Notes under the pieces: model-generated
Databases searched by the model: none
The model's input: the letters and a program-made list of their open reading frames with translations, nothing else
What the model was told of the DNA's origin: nothing
Part shown: positions 1 through 8,112 of the stretch, one piece after another
Numbering within the stretch: position 1 is the first letter of the stretch
Layout of the letters: each line of letters starts with the position of its first letter
Made by a program: the position numbers and the translations under genes
Assembly: GCA_964533785.1 (NCBI GenBank)
Contig: CAZHNG010000011.1
Span: forward strand, 1-42,491
Direction: 5' to 3'
DNA from: JANQRV01 sp964533785
GTDB taxonomy: Bacteria; Bacteroidota; Bacteroidia; Chitinophagales; Saprospiraceae
DNA: 42,491 bases

Positions 1-19
1 TATGCTTATTACACACTCT

Positions 20-54
20 CCTGACGTTTACAGTCAGGACGATAAATGTCCTGA
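20..54. repeat. Overlapping alternative hairpins
   Basis: CCTGA (20-24) pairs with TCAGG (34-38). The longer TCAGGAC (34-40) pairs with GTCCTGA (48-54) across a 7-base loop. The two stems share the middle segment, so only one can form at a time. It may be the terminator of a gene to the left of the window; no T-run is evident, so this is uncertain. Confidence 0.4.
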
Positions 55-75
55 TTGCAAGCATCAGCCCCCTCT

Positions 76-91
76 CCCGATAGCAATCGGG
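76..91. repeat. REP-like palindrome
   Basis: CCCGAT, a 4-base loop AGCA, then ATCGGG: a perfect 6-bp stem. I recall short palindromes of this type as common intergenic repeats in Bacteroidota genomes, but the copy number here cannot be checked. A shorter related hairpin (CGAC...GTCG) occurs near 11182-11196. Confidence 0.4.
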
Positions 92-105
92 ATCAATCCC
101 ACACG

Positions 106-133
106 GTCTAGAGTCTAAAATCTAGCGTCTCAC
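106..133 (+). repeat. Heptad repeat array A (4 units)
   Basis: Four contiguous 7-base units read GTCTAGA, GTCTAAA, ATCTAGC and GTCTCAC, with the consensus RTCTARM. The same unit family recurs at 285-319 and on both arms of the inverted repeat at 34042-34192. Confidence 0.6.
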
Positions 134-284
134 TTAACTTATGATTCATCCTTCCGTATAGCCAAACTCAACTTCCATCGAATTCCTTCGTTCATTAAGG
201 GAAGTATATTTACTTTTACCTTTTGTCAGACCTGTGATCCTAGAAGTTTAAATTACTATTACTCTCTCTCCACACCCTACTCCC

Positions 285-319
285 GTCTGACATCTTAATT
301 CTGGCATCTGATATCTTAA
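285..319 (+). repeat. Heptad repeat array B (5 units)
   Basis: Five contiguous 7-base units read GTCTGAC, ATCTTAA, TTCTGGC, ATCTGAT and ATCTTAA. They keep the RTCT core at a strict 7-base period. The array ends immediately before the start codon at 324, so it lies in the leader or ribosome-binding region of the ABC permease gene. Confidence 0.55.
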
Positions 320-323
320 AAAT

Positions 324-1577
324 ATGAAGACCACGCTAAAAGTAATCTACGAAAGTATCGTTCAAGCCCTGCAACAATTGTACGGCAACAAACTCAGGAG
401 CTTTCTTTCCCTGATCGGCATCTCGATCGGGATTTTCTGTATTATCGGTGTTTTCTCCGGGGTAGATTCGCTGAAATACTACCTGGAAGACAATATGTCG
501 AAATTGGGGGATGACATCATCTATGTCCAAAAGAGGCCCTTTAGTTTTGGGGGAAACCTGAAATGGTGGGAGATCATCAAACGGCCACAGGCCCAATACG
601 ATGATTACGAAGCCATTCGCGATAATTCTCAAACTGCGCAACTGGCCTCTTACCACGTCTTCATCGGTGCCAAAACCCTGAAATACAAATCGAGTAGCGT
701 TGATAGGACGTATTTGATCGGTATTTCCTACGAGATTGCCGAAATGTTCGGTATGGATTTTTACAAAGGCAGGTACTTTTCACAACTGGAGTATAACTCC
801 GGTGCTCCTACAGCCTTAATAGGGTATGACGTTGCGGAGCAATTATTCGGAACTATCGAGCCGGTTGGCAAGAAAGTGAAGTTGATGGGTAGGAAATACG
901 AAGTGATCGGTGTGATCGAAAAGGCAGGAGATGATCCGATCAATCCACTGGATTGGGATCAATGCATACTGGTCACCTACCCTGCGGCCCGGTCTCTCGC
1001 CAATTTAAAATCTAAAAATCAGCACGATCATACGGTTTCGGTGAAAGCTGCCCCGAATGTTGCCCTGGCGAGCATGAAGGATGAAGTACGCGGTATTATG
1101 CGTGGGCACCGCAAACTAAAACCCCGTCAAGAAGACAATTTTGCGATCAATGAATTAGCGATGATCCTCAATGCTTTGAATGCATTTTTTGCCAATTTGA
1201 ATGTCCTGGGAGTAGTGATTGGAGGGCTTGCGATGATCGTTGGCGGTGTCGGCGTTGCTAATATTATGTTTGTATCGGTTAAAGAGCGTACGAACATCAT
1301 CGGCATCAAGAAGGCGATCGGTGCCAAGCAATATATGATCCTACTGGAGTTTTTGATAGAATCGATCGTTCTTTGCATTATTGGTGGACTCATCGGCTTG
1401 TTACTGGTCTTCGGTATACTGGCCATTATATCGGAAGCGATCGATTTCAATTTATTCTTATCGGCGAACAATATTGTTAAGGGTCTAGGGTTTTCGGTAG
1501 CGGTGGGAATCATTTCGGGTTTTATTCCGGCGTTGCAGGCTTCGCGGTTGGATCCGGTGGTGGCGATGCGGCAGTAG
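324..1577 (+). CDS. MacB/FtsX-type ABC transporter permease
   Basis: This is a 417-residue inner-membrane permease. It has a membrane segment near residues 27-46, then a MacB_PCD-type periplasmic domain (about 50-270), then a three-helix FtsX domain. The hallmarks GVGVANIMFVSVKER and GIKKAIGAK and the terminal ASRLDPVVAMRQ are all visible. Family members work with a separate ATPase in efflux, lipoprotein release or mechanotransmission; no ATPase gene is in view, so the substrate is unknown. The length is normal for the family. It is the only plus-strand gene in the left 9 kb and looks more GC-rich than the sugar genes that follow, so it may mark the chromosomal edge of the polysaccharide locus. 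The ATG start sits four bases after a heptad repeat array. Confidence 0.9.
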   Translation: MKTTLKVIYESIVQALQQLYGNKLRSFLSLIGISIGIFCIIGVFSGVDSLKYYLEDNMSKLGDDIIYVQKRPFSFGGNLKWWEIIKRPQAQYDDYEAIRDNSQTAQLASYHVFIGAKTLKYKSSSVDRTYLIGISYEIAEMFGMDFYKGRYFSQLEYNSGAPTALIGYDVAEQLFGTIEPVGKKVKLMGRKYEVIGVIEKAGDDPINPLDWDQCILVTYPAARSLANLKSKNQHDHTVSVKAAPNVALASMKDEVRGIMRGHRKLKPRQEDNFAINELAMILNALNAFFANLNVLGVVIGGLAMIVGGVGVANIMFVSVKERTNIIGIKKAIGAKQYMILLEFLIESIVLCIIGGLIGLLLVFGILAIISEAIDFNLFLSANNIVKGLGFSVAVGIISGFIPALQASRLDPVVAMRQ

Positions 1578-1647
1578 GAATAGGTTTAAAGGGATAAGAT
1601 GATTGGAATGATCGATTACTTCTCACACAAATCATGAATCTGACTTA

Positions 1648-2874
1648 TTATTTTTTTACAATCCTAATTTGAACAAAATTACTGTAGATGTAGCCCAACC
1701 ATAGTAAGATAAAGGGGAGTACAGGAATAAAATATCTTGGAGAACCGATTATTAATATAGTGCCACCGAAATATATCAGTGCAAAAAGAGTTAAGAACAA
1801 AATTTCGAAAGAAAGTATGTTCGCGTTTAATAGAGCGGGGTAAATACTCAACATCAAAAATGTTAGCAGTGGTATATTGATTAAAATATAAAAAAGCGCG
1901 TCATAGTCTTGGAAACGGTAAGAATTTGGATAATTAAAAAGGATCCGCACTACGTTTGTTGCTACATTTATTCCATAATTTAATGGATTTTGTTTGATAC
2001 GTTCTATTCCTTTTTTCTTAAAAGCATCATTCTTTTCTACCTGAGAAAGATCGACAACGGATCGATAAAATTCGTAATGGCTTTCATCCACGTATTTGTT
2101 ATCTTTCTCTAGGATCTTGCCCACACCAAACCAGTTCCCATACTCATGTTCCAGTTTAGAGCTCATCCAGTATATCTGTTCTCCACCATTTGTACCAAAA
2201 TAAAAATTTCGCTGAGTAAGAGAATAAGTGTAAAAAAGATAGGGGATTACAAATAGATACCCGACAATACTAAAAAGAGATAATTTTAGCGCTCTTCGGT
2301 CTCTAAAGAGCGCAAAATAAAGTATGGTTATTGCAATAAAAGTGATGGCAACGTATCCGAAAATAAACTTTGTCAAAATCAACATGCCAAGTAAAATTCC
2401 TGGCAGTATTAATTGGCTGAGCTTAAATTGCTTGTTTGATAAGGCTTTCAAAAGAAAATATAACATCGCACATATCAAAAAAAGAGTAAGTACATCGGTT
2501 TGAACCCTTGGCAACCACCTGTAGATCGGATAATACAATCCGAGACTAAAAGCTAGAATAGTGCTGACTTTGTCCGTCAAGAAAAACTTTGCTGCTTTTT
2601 CAAAATAGAATACGGCGAATAGAAGGAATATACCGTTCAATAGCCGTGGGATAAGGTAGGGCATTTCCAGCCCAATGAAAGGAGTCAGCAAAATTGGGTA
2701 CCAAGGCCCGTTGCGCAAGCTAGGGTCTTCTGTTGAGGTATAATATCCGTGAATAAGGTTTTCTGCATAGTTGACATACCTCTTTTCGTCACCAATTAAA
2801 TCTTCATTATTGAAAAAAATGATGATCAAGAAGTAAAGTACTGCAAGAGGAATAAATTTTAATAAAGGTTTCAT
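1648..2874 (-). CDS. GT-C fold membrane glycosyltransferase (GT39/ArnT-like)
   Basis: This is a 408-residue polytopic membrane protein with about ten predicted helices. An acidic pair follows the first helix (IGDEKRYVNYAENL, about residues 27-40), as in GT-C enzymes that use polyprenyl-phosphate sugars. The C-terminal GSPRYFIPVLPFILL resembles the conserved R-Y-x-x-P-x-x-P segment of the GT39 and ArnT families. The likely role is transfer of a sugar from undecaprenyl phosphate to a glycan, lipid or protein on the outer face of the inner membrane. It follows gtrA-like and DPM1-like GT2 genes on the same strand, the classic partners that make and flip such a lipid-linked sugar. The acceptor cannot be read from the sequence. 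It converges with the ABC permease gene 70 bp away. Confidence 0.75.
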   Translation of the reverse strand: MKPLLKFIPLAVLYFLIIIFFNNEDLIGDEKRYVNYAENLIHGYYTSTEDPSLRNGPWYPILLTPFIGLEMPYLIPRLLNGIFLLFAVFYFEKAAKFFLTDKVSTILAFSLGLYYPIYRWLPRVQTDVLTLFLICAMLYFLLKALSNKQFKLSQLILPGILLGMLILTKFIFGYVAITFIAITILYFALFRDRRALKLSLFSIVGYLFVIPYLFYTYSLTQRNFYFGTNGGEQIYWMSSKLEHEYGNWFGVGKILEKDNKYVDESHYEFYRSVVDLSQVEKNDAFKKKGIERIKQNPLNYGINVATNVVRILFNYPNSYRFQDYDALFYILINIPLLTFLMLSIYPALLNANILSFEILFLTLFALIYFGGTILIIGSPRYFIPVLPFILLWLGYIYSNFVQIRIVKK

Positions 2875-3065
2875 ATTCCATAAATATTTTCTTAATACAC
2901 CGTCCTTTAATCAGCTTCATTACCACTCTAAATTCTAGCTGTATTGACCTCTAAACTAAGGGGCAATTTCAATCACCACCTTCCTCCCCAATTATACCCG
3001 GCAGTAAGGCCTAAACCTCCGAGTTTTTTCTAGGCGGTGTTCCCACGCTCGATGGACAATCTTGC

Positions 3066-3479
3066 TTAGCCATTGAATACAATAAACTTTCTTGTAACAA
3101 AATTGAATCCTGCTATAAGAATAGTTACAATAGTTTTGGAAATTACATAAGAAATCGGCAGATATTTTGTCATTAGATACATCAATACTACATTTACAAC
3201 CAAACCAACAAACGAGAACATAAAAAATATAGAAATCTCTTTTAGTCTTTTATGTTTTTTGTTTTTAAAAATAAAAGTGGCATTCAGTGTGTAAGTAACG
3301 TATATGGTAATCAATGAAGCTAATAAATTAGCAAGGTTCACTTCAAGGTTTAATACCTCTACAAATAATACTAAAAGACCAATACTGACGAAGTAACAGA
3401 TCCCACCTACTAAAACAAAAAGTATTATTTGTTGGTATAAAACATTAGACAGGATGTACTTATTTACCAGAGTTCTCAT
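3066..3479 (-). CDS. GtrA family membrane protein
   Basis: This is a 137-residue protein with four predicted membrane helices and short loops, typical in length and layout for GtrA/DPMS3-type proteins. Established members take part in moving polyprenyl-phosphate-linked sugars across the inner membrane or in supporting the synthase. It lies between a DPM1-like GT2 gene (84 bp upstream in the transcript) and a GT-C transferase gene (191 bp downstream), forming the usual synthase, flippase and transferase triad. The ATG start gives the charged N-terminus MRTLVNKYILSN before helix 1. Confidence 0.85.
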   Translation of the reverse strand: MRTLVNKYILSNVLYQQIILFVLVGGICYFVSIGLLVLFVEVLNLEVNLANLLASLITIYVTYTLNATFIFKNKKHKRLKEISIFFMFSFVGLVVNVVLMYLMTKYLPISYVISKTIVTILIAGFNFVTRKFIVFNG

Positions 3480-3563
3480 ATACCTTTTTTGCGTTAATTA
3501 TTGAATAATATTTTTTTCAAAAAAGGAGGGTTTTTACAATTAAATTAATATTGACTCATTTCT

Positions 3564-4628
3564 TTATTCAACTCGTTCTTCATCTTTTTCTACGGATTTA
3601 TCAATCGATTGACTTAATAAATTAGAGTTGATATGAAATAATTCGTCGAAGTAGCGTTTATTTTGTAAAGACAAAAAACCAATTGATAAAAATTGGAAGG
3701 CTACAATTAGGGAAATACCTCCTACGAAAAAAGAATAGGGACGTTCAGCAAAAACCTTCGCGATAGCTGCACCAAAAGGCCCTCTGAATTCAAATTCCTC
3801 GGGAGAAATCGTGGGTATAGCATTAAAAGTGTTGATAAAGATCCAACCAATAACGTATAGCGAGAGTAAAAGTAAGGTAAAACCGATAGTCATAAAAACT
3901 GCGTAGGGTCTAAAGATAAAACCCGACATTAATCCGGCAAAAATACCCCGGAAAATACGAATACTGGAAGTCCTGGTATTTCCAACTTCTTTTTGAAAGC
4001 TCCAGTCAAGATGTGCGGGAATCTCTTCTATTCTTGCACGCAGAATAAGACCTTTATAAATGATTTCCGGCATTATCGAATAAGTATTCGATTTGAGGTT
4101 TAGCCTTTTTATAAAGCTGGTTTTATAAGCTCTTACCATCCCGGTAAAAGTATGTATCTTCTGGTTAGGTACCATTAAATACATAATGCGATTAACGACC
4201 TTGCTCAAAGCCAAGCGCAATAATGGAACAGCTGTGTTTTTTCCTCCTTTCATATAAGGGGAGGCAATTACAATATCGGCATCTTTAGCTACTGCTACTT
4301 CCATTAATCTTTCAATATGGTCCTCTGCATAACTCAAGTCCAGGTCCATAACAATAATATAATCTCCTTTGGCAAACTTAAAGCCGGTTCTAAGAGCGCC
4401 GCCAAGGTTTTTGTTTATTCTGTGGTGATGCACATTAACTTTTGGATGCTGAGCAGCGAACTGGTCAGCCAACTCCCTGGTGCCGTCTTTACTTCCGTCG
4501 TTTACTACTAATATATTCCAATCATATAAATGCTCTAAATTCTTAAGATACTCACAAAGACGGGTAAGATTTTTTTCGATTATGGCCGCCTCATTGTAAG
4601 CTGGGGTTATCACTGTAATGGAGGTCAT
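3564..4628 (-). CDS. DPM1-like GT2 glycosyltransferase with C-terminal membrane helices
   Basis: This 354-residue protein has an N-terminal GT-A domain: VITPAYNE (residues 6-13), NDGSKDGT (43-50) and the metal-binding MDLDLSY (94-100). Two long hydrophobic segments follow (about 236-272 and 295-325) before a charged tail. This is the layout of polyprenyl-phosphate mannose or glucose synthases, which charge undecaprenyl phosphate with a sugar from a nucleotide donor at the cytoplasmic face. The GtrA-like and GT-C genes downstream fit that role. The donor sugar is unknown. It is 63 bp from the sulfotransferase gene upstream in the operon. Confidence 0.85.
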   Translation of the reverse strand: MTSITVITPAYNEAAIIEKNLTRLCEYLKNLEHLYDWNILVVNDGSKDGTRELADQFAAQHPKVNVHHHRINKNLGGALRTGFKFAKGDYIIVMDLDLSYAEDHIERLMEVAVAKDADIVIASPYMKGGKNTAVPLLRLALSKVVNRIMYLMVPNQKIHTFTGMVRAYKTSFIKRLNLKSNTYSIMPEIIYKGLILRARIEEIPAHLDWSFQKEVGNTRTSSIRIFRGIFAGLMSGFIFRPYAVFMTIGFTLLLLSLYVIGWIFINTFNAIPTISPEEFEFRGPFGAAIAKVFAERPYSFFVGGISLIVAFQFLSIGFLSLQNKRYFDELFHINSNLLSQSIDKSVEKDEERVE

Positions 4629-4691
4629 GATTATTTTTATTTGTTGTTTTCAGGCAAATATCTATCCCAAATATTATTCAAAGAATAAAGA

Positions 4692-5750
4692 TTAGAGTTT
4701 AACAGTACCATATAAAGAATTTATAGATTTTTTAATCCGGTTAAATTCTTCATCCGGCAAGCGTTGTATATTTGTATTCTTAAACGGCTTTATGTGGTCT
4801 ATGTTCCGGTCTATACGCTTTTGATCAAAGATCAAGGATGATATCCGCTCAATCTGTTGCTTAGGGTTTTCACAAAGCGATTCATACGATAAATAGAATT
4901 TCCTTTCAGAGGGAATTTCTTCGAGCAGGGTATTGATCTTTTGCTCAACTTGATATACTTGATCGCAGATATCATCGATATAACTGTAGGGATCAGTATT
5001 ATTAGCTGCGCCGTCAATAGTATCTTTTGCCCCGATACCCCAAGCGGCTTTTTTATCACCTTGAATTCTAAGCCTTGATTCAATTAATGATTGTACCACG
5101 TAAACTGGATTACGCCTGATAAAAATATAGATCATTTTTTCCGGCATTGCTTTTTCAAAATGCCGAATCGCTAGTGAATTCCTATTATTTTTGTTCAATA
5201 ATGGTTTTTGAAAAGCAGCATTCCAGGAGTTGAGAAAATTGGATAAATCAAAAAGGACTTCATCCGATAATTTATCTTTAATAGCATACCGATCCTGACC
5301 AAACCATCTGTTCCATATATGAAAACCGTCATTTGGGCCCCCCAATCCGGAAACACTCCCAAAAAAGTTTTTGAATCCGTGGTCTTTCTTTTTTAGAAAT
5401 CGATTGAATAACAAACCACTGGTTATAGGAGATTTAGGGAAGCTTAAATTCAGGTTATTAAAATAACTAACGGGTAAATAATGAACTAGCGTTTGGTAAA
5501 GCAAAGTTGTCCCGCTCCTCGAACCACCTACGATAAGGATAACAGGAAGATCAGATTTTACTTTTTTCTGAATTCTCCTTTTTTCAAACCCTGATAACAA
5601 ATAATCAATAGGTTTTAAAACCAGGGCAACTCCTTCTCTGAAAAGCGTAAAATAGGCGGTTTTATTCCCTGATTTCAACATCCGAACCAGGAGACCAAGA
5701 GGGTCCCGAAAGTTAGAATAAGATGAAGATGAATGCCCGGAAGTTGCCAT
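4692..5750 (-). CDS. Sulfotransferase family protein (Sulfotransfer_3-like)
   Basis: This 352-residue protein has a PAPS-binding fold. The 5'-phosphosulfate loop is GGSRSGTT (residues 75-82), and the 3'-phosphate segment FIRRNPVYVVQSL (210-222) contains the conserved Arg and a nearby Ser. The family transfers sulfate from PAPS to hydroxyl or amino groups, mostly on glycans. There is a roughly 65-residue N-terminal extension without a signal peptide, so the enzyme is probably cytoplasmic or peripheral. It lies between the deacetylase and DPM1-like genes, which suggests that the sugar made by this operon is sulfated before or during lipid-linked assembly. It is one of five sulfotransferases in the window, and its divergence from the others suggests a different acceptor position. 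Confidence 0.82.
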   Translation of the reverse strand: MATSGHSSSSYSNFRDPLGLLVRMLKSGNKTAYFTLFREGVALVLKPIDYLLSGFEKRRIQKKVKSDLPVILIVGGSRSGTTLLYQTLVHYLPVSYFNNLNLSFPKSPITSGLLFNRFLKKKDHGFKNFFGSVSGLGGPNDGFHIWNRWFGQDRYAIKDKLSDEVLFDLSNFLNSWNAAFQKPLLNKNNRNSLAIRHFEKAMPEKMIYIFIRRNPVYVVQSLIESRLRIQGDKKAAWGIGAKDTIDGAANNTDPYSYIDDICDQVYQVEQKINTLLEEIPSERKFYLSYESLCENPKQQIERISSLIFDQKRIDRNIDHIKPFKNTNIQRLPDEEFNRIKKSINSLYGTVKL

Positions 5751-5791
5751 AGTTTTGTTTTAGAATTAGTAAGAGGATCAATTATTTTCTC

Positions 5792-6775
5792 TCATGCAGC
5801 CGTAATGCTTGGTTTAGCCTTTTTTAACGACATTTTAGCCAACTGTTTTTCTTCCAATGATTTGGCATGTTCTTGCATAGTAACACAGTGATAGTTTTTG
5901 TTGAGTAATTCAAGAACTTTGTTCATAACCTTTATTTTCTGAGCAGCAGGCACTTGCATAGCTGGAAAAAATGACAAAGACTCCGTATCGTCATTGCCAA
6001 TAAAATCAAGCGGATGCAACAATACAGAAGGCTGAACGCCAGTAAGTTTGCACATAGCTATAACCGTCTTAAAATAAGCTATCGCCAATCCATAACTGTA
6101 CATACTCAAAAACAATACGTAACTGGCATGAATAGGAACTTTAAAAATAGGCATGGTGGTAACCGGGATTTCCAGCAATTGCCCCCCATCTATCTCCCAG
6201 TAGTAAGGCTTATTGGGCCGGAAGGCATCTTTCCAACTTCCAAATAGCCCTTTACGTGTTTCTCTTTCTTCCTTCGTCAAATTGCTTTTCCAAAGGAAAT
6301 ACGCTCGCGCTAAAGGGTTCAGTGCATTGGGAAAAGTAGAGGCATCATATTGGTAACTACGTTTTTGCAATACTTTCAAGACGGTATCAGAAAAACTAAA
6401 TCCAGGGCCCCTGAACCCACGGGGCAATACCCCAGTCGCTTTCTCAATAAATTCTTCCGCACGTCTGAGTTCTTCTGTAACTTCTGCCTCTGTATAAGTG
6501 TGTAGCCAAGGATCATGATTAAAGGTGTGGCTTCCTATATCATGTCCTCGGTCAGCTATTTCCCGCAATACCGGTACGTTATATTCGAATGCTGCATCTT
6601 GCGCAACAATGAAAAAGGTGATTTTCAAATGGTGCTCATCCAAAATATCTAAAATTCTAGGTACCGCGTAAGAAAGGTACGATGGGTAATTTTCCCAAAC
6701 CGGGTCGCCGTGTGTTTTTAAATATGTCCACTCATCATCCAGGTCCAGGGAGATGCTTGCAATATTCTTGGCCAT
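5792..6775 (-). CDS. Polysaccharide deacetylase (NodB homology, CE4)
   Basis: This 327-residue protein carries a full set of CE4 motifs. Motif 1 is SLDLDDEW with acidic residues at 11-14. The metal-binding motif is SHTFNH (82-87). The FRGPG segment is at 121-125, and the C-terminal LLHPLDF (252-258) supplies the catalytic His. No signal peptide is visible, so it probably acts in the cytoplasm on a sugar or lipid-linked intermediate rather than on finished polymer. The family hydrolyses N-acetyl groups from amino sugars. A free amine so produced could be a substrate for N-sulfation by the neighbouring sulfotransferase (inference). It is separated by two bases from the FAD oxidoreductase gene, so they are almost certainly co-translated. 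Confidence 0.87.
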   Translation of the reverse strand: MAKNIASISLDLDDEWTYLKTHGDPVWENYPSYLSYAVPRILDILDEHHLKITFFIVAQDAAFEYNVPVLREIADRGHDIGSHTFNHDPWLHTYTEAEVTEELRRAEEFIEKATGVLPRGFRGPGFSFSDTVLKVLQKRSYQYDASTFPNALNPLARAYFLWKSNLTKEERETRKGLFGSWKDAFRPNKPYYWEIDGGQLLEIPVTTMPIFKVPIHASYVLFLSMYSYGLAIAYFKTVIAMCKLTGVQPSVLLHPLDFIGNDDTESLSFFPAMQVPAAQKIKVMNKVLELLNKNYHCVTMQEHAKSLEEKQLAKMSLKKAKPSITAA

Positions 6776-6777
6776 TG

Positions 6778-8112
6778 CTATTGAATTACTTTATGTGATT
6801 TTAAATCCGCAAAAAAATGATCTTTATTTTCCTCTACAAACCGATTGACATGTCGGACCACCGAATTGTTATTCAAAGTATCATTCACAAACTGTGAAGT
6901 ATTCAAAACGTAAAAGTCTTTGTGCTTAGTTGTAGTCTTGGGAACTATCTGGGAATAATTGAGCACTTGAACCGGCTGTACTTTAATGGCACGATTGATA
7001 TACACCTTTTTGATCTTTTCCTTTGGAAAATCGGGATACATCTTCTCCAAGCCCGCTAAAAATGACTGTTCGATCTCTTCGTCCGAACTGCGTAGCAACG
7101 GATCGGTAGAAATAATATACTTGGGTAAATAAGTAACGTGATAACCCGAAGTTTCAGCGGTATCCACCAAAGTACTTAATCCAATAACTCCAGTAAAAGG
7201 TATCGTTTTATCTGCGATATTCAATACGTAAAAAGGCGTTAACGGTTCCTCGGTAAGCAATACCATACAAATTACCCCCAAGTATTCTACCTGCTTGTCC
7301 GGCTTGGATACTTCGTATAAATCCGAATGGACTATTTTTTCCAATACATTGACCGGAGCGGTAAATATTACTTTATCAAAATCGGATTCTCCTCCATCGT
7401 GGGTAACGATGATTCCACCACCCTCGTTTTTTCGTATATTCTGTACGGATATGGACTTGTGTAAGGTTACATTTTCCTGGTTAAACAATTCTTCCAACTG
7501 ATCAAATACCGTTTTATATCCTCCAGAAACGTACCCCATTTGCTCTTGATGAGCAGAAGAATCCCTGGCTTCGAATAAGCGTTTAATGTAAGTCCAGATG
7601 AAAACGGCTGATACCCGGCGGTAAGCCTCACCCAGTTTAGCCAGCAACAATGGTTTCCAGAATTTCTCGTAGGTCTTTCTCCCTCCGATTTTAACCAGCC
7701 AGTCTTCTACGGTCAGTTTTTCCATCTTCCGCCAGTCCTTGATCCTGGAAGCATAAAGAATGGTTAGTGCCAACCGAAACTTTTGAATCATATTTAAAGG
7801 TGGAAAAAGCAAAAATTCTTTATTGTTACTCACAGAGTAGAATTGCTCATCCACATAAACTCCGGTGTAGGTTTTCTTCCATCTCAATTGATCTTCCAGA
7901 CCAATTTCTTTGATAAACTGAATTAAATGAGAATCGGAAGGTAAAATGACATGGTAAAACCGATCCCAATAGAAATTATCGTATTTCTGGTAGGTTGCCA
8001 GGCCACCTATCTGGTCACTTCGTTCAAAAACCGTTATTTCATGAGCAGGGTCAGCAAGTTTTTTGGCCAACACCAAGCCCATCATACCTCCACCAATAAT
8101 TCCTATTTTCAT
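6778..8112 (-). CDS. FAD-dependent amine-oxidase/UGM-like oxidoreductase
   Basis: This 444-residue flavoprotein has an N-terminal dinucleotide fold, GGGMMG (residues 7-12), with an acidic residue ending the second strand (FERSDQIGG). This places it in the NAD_binding_8/amino-oxidase superfamily, which includes protoporphyrinogen-oxidase-like proteins and UDP-galactopyranose mutases. Such proteins are common in exopolysaccharide clusters, often annotated only as NAD(P)/FAD-dependent oxidoreductase. The role here is probably redox chemistry or ring rearrangement of a sugar nucleotide or lipid-linked sugar; the exact reaction cannot be assigned. Its start overlaps the upstream SDR stop by four bases (ATGA), so the two are translationally coupled and may act in sequence. 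Confidence 0.75.
   Translation of the reverse strand: MKIGIIGGGMMGLVLAKKLADPAHEITVFERSDQIGGLATYQKYDNFYWDRFYHVILPSDSHLIQFIKEIGLEDQLRWKKTYTGVYVDEQFYSVSNNKEFLLFPPLNMIQKFRLALTILYASRIKDWRKMEKLTVEDWLVKIGGRKTYEKFWKPLLLAKLGEAYRRVSAVFIWTYIKRLFEARDSSAHQEQMGYVSGGYKTVFDQLEELFNQENVTLHKSISVQNIRKNEGGGIIVTHDGGESDFDKVIFTAPVNVLEKIVHSDLYEVSKPDKQVEYLGVICMVLLTEEPLTPFYVLNIADKTIPFTGVIGLSTLVDTAETSGYHVTYLPKYIISTDPLLRSSDEEIEQSFLAGLEKMYPDFPKEKIKKVYINRAIKVQPVQVLNYSQIVPKTTTKHKDFYVLNTSQFVNDTLNNNSVVRHVNRFVEENKDHFFADLKSHKVIQ

Larger units (their letters stand above)
1..323. other. Intergenic region with hairpins and heptad repeats
   Basis: There is no convincing gene here. The segment begins with overlapping short inverted repeats (20-54), followed by a CCCGAT-AGCA-ATCGGG palindrome (76-91) of the kind often scattered between genes in Bacteroidota. 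Two arrays of a degenerate 7-bp repeat follow (106-133 and 285-319). The second ends four bases before the start codon of the ABC permease gene. The hairpins could end a gene lying off the left edge. Confidence 0.6.
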
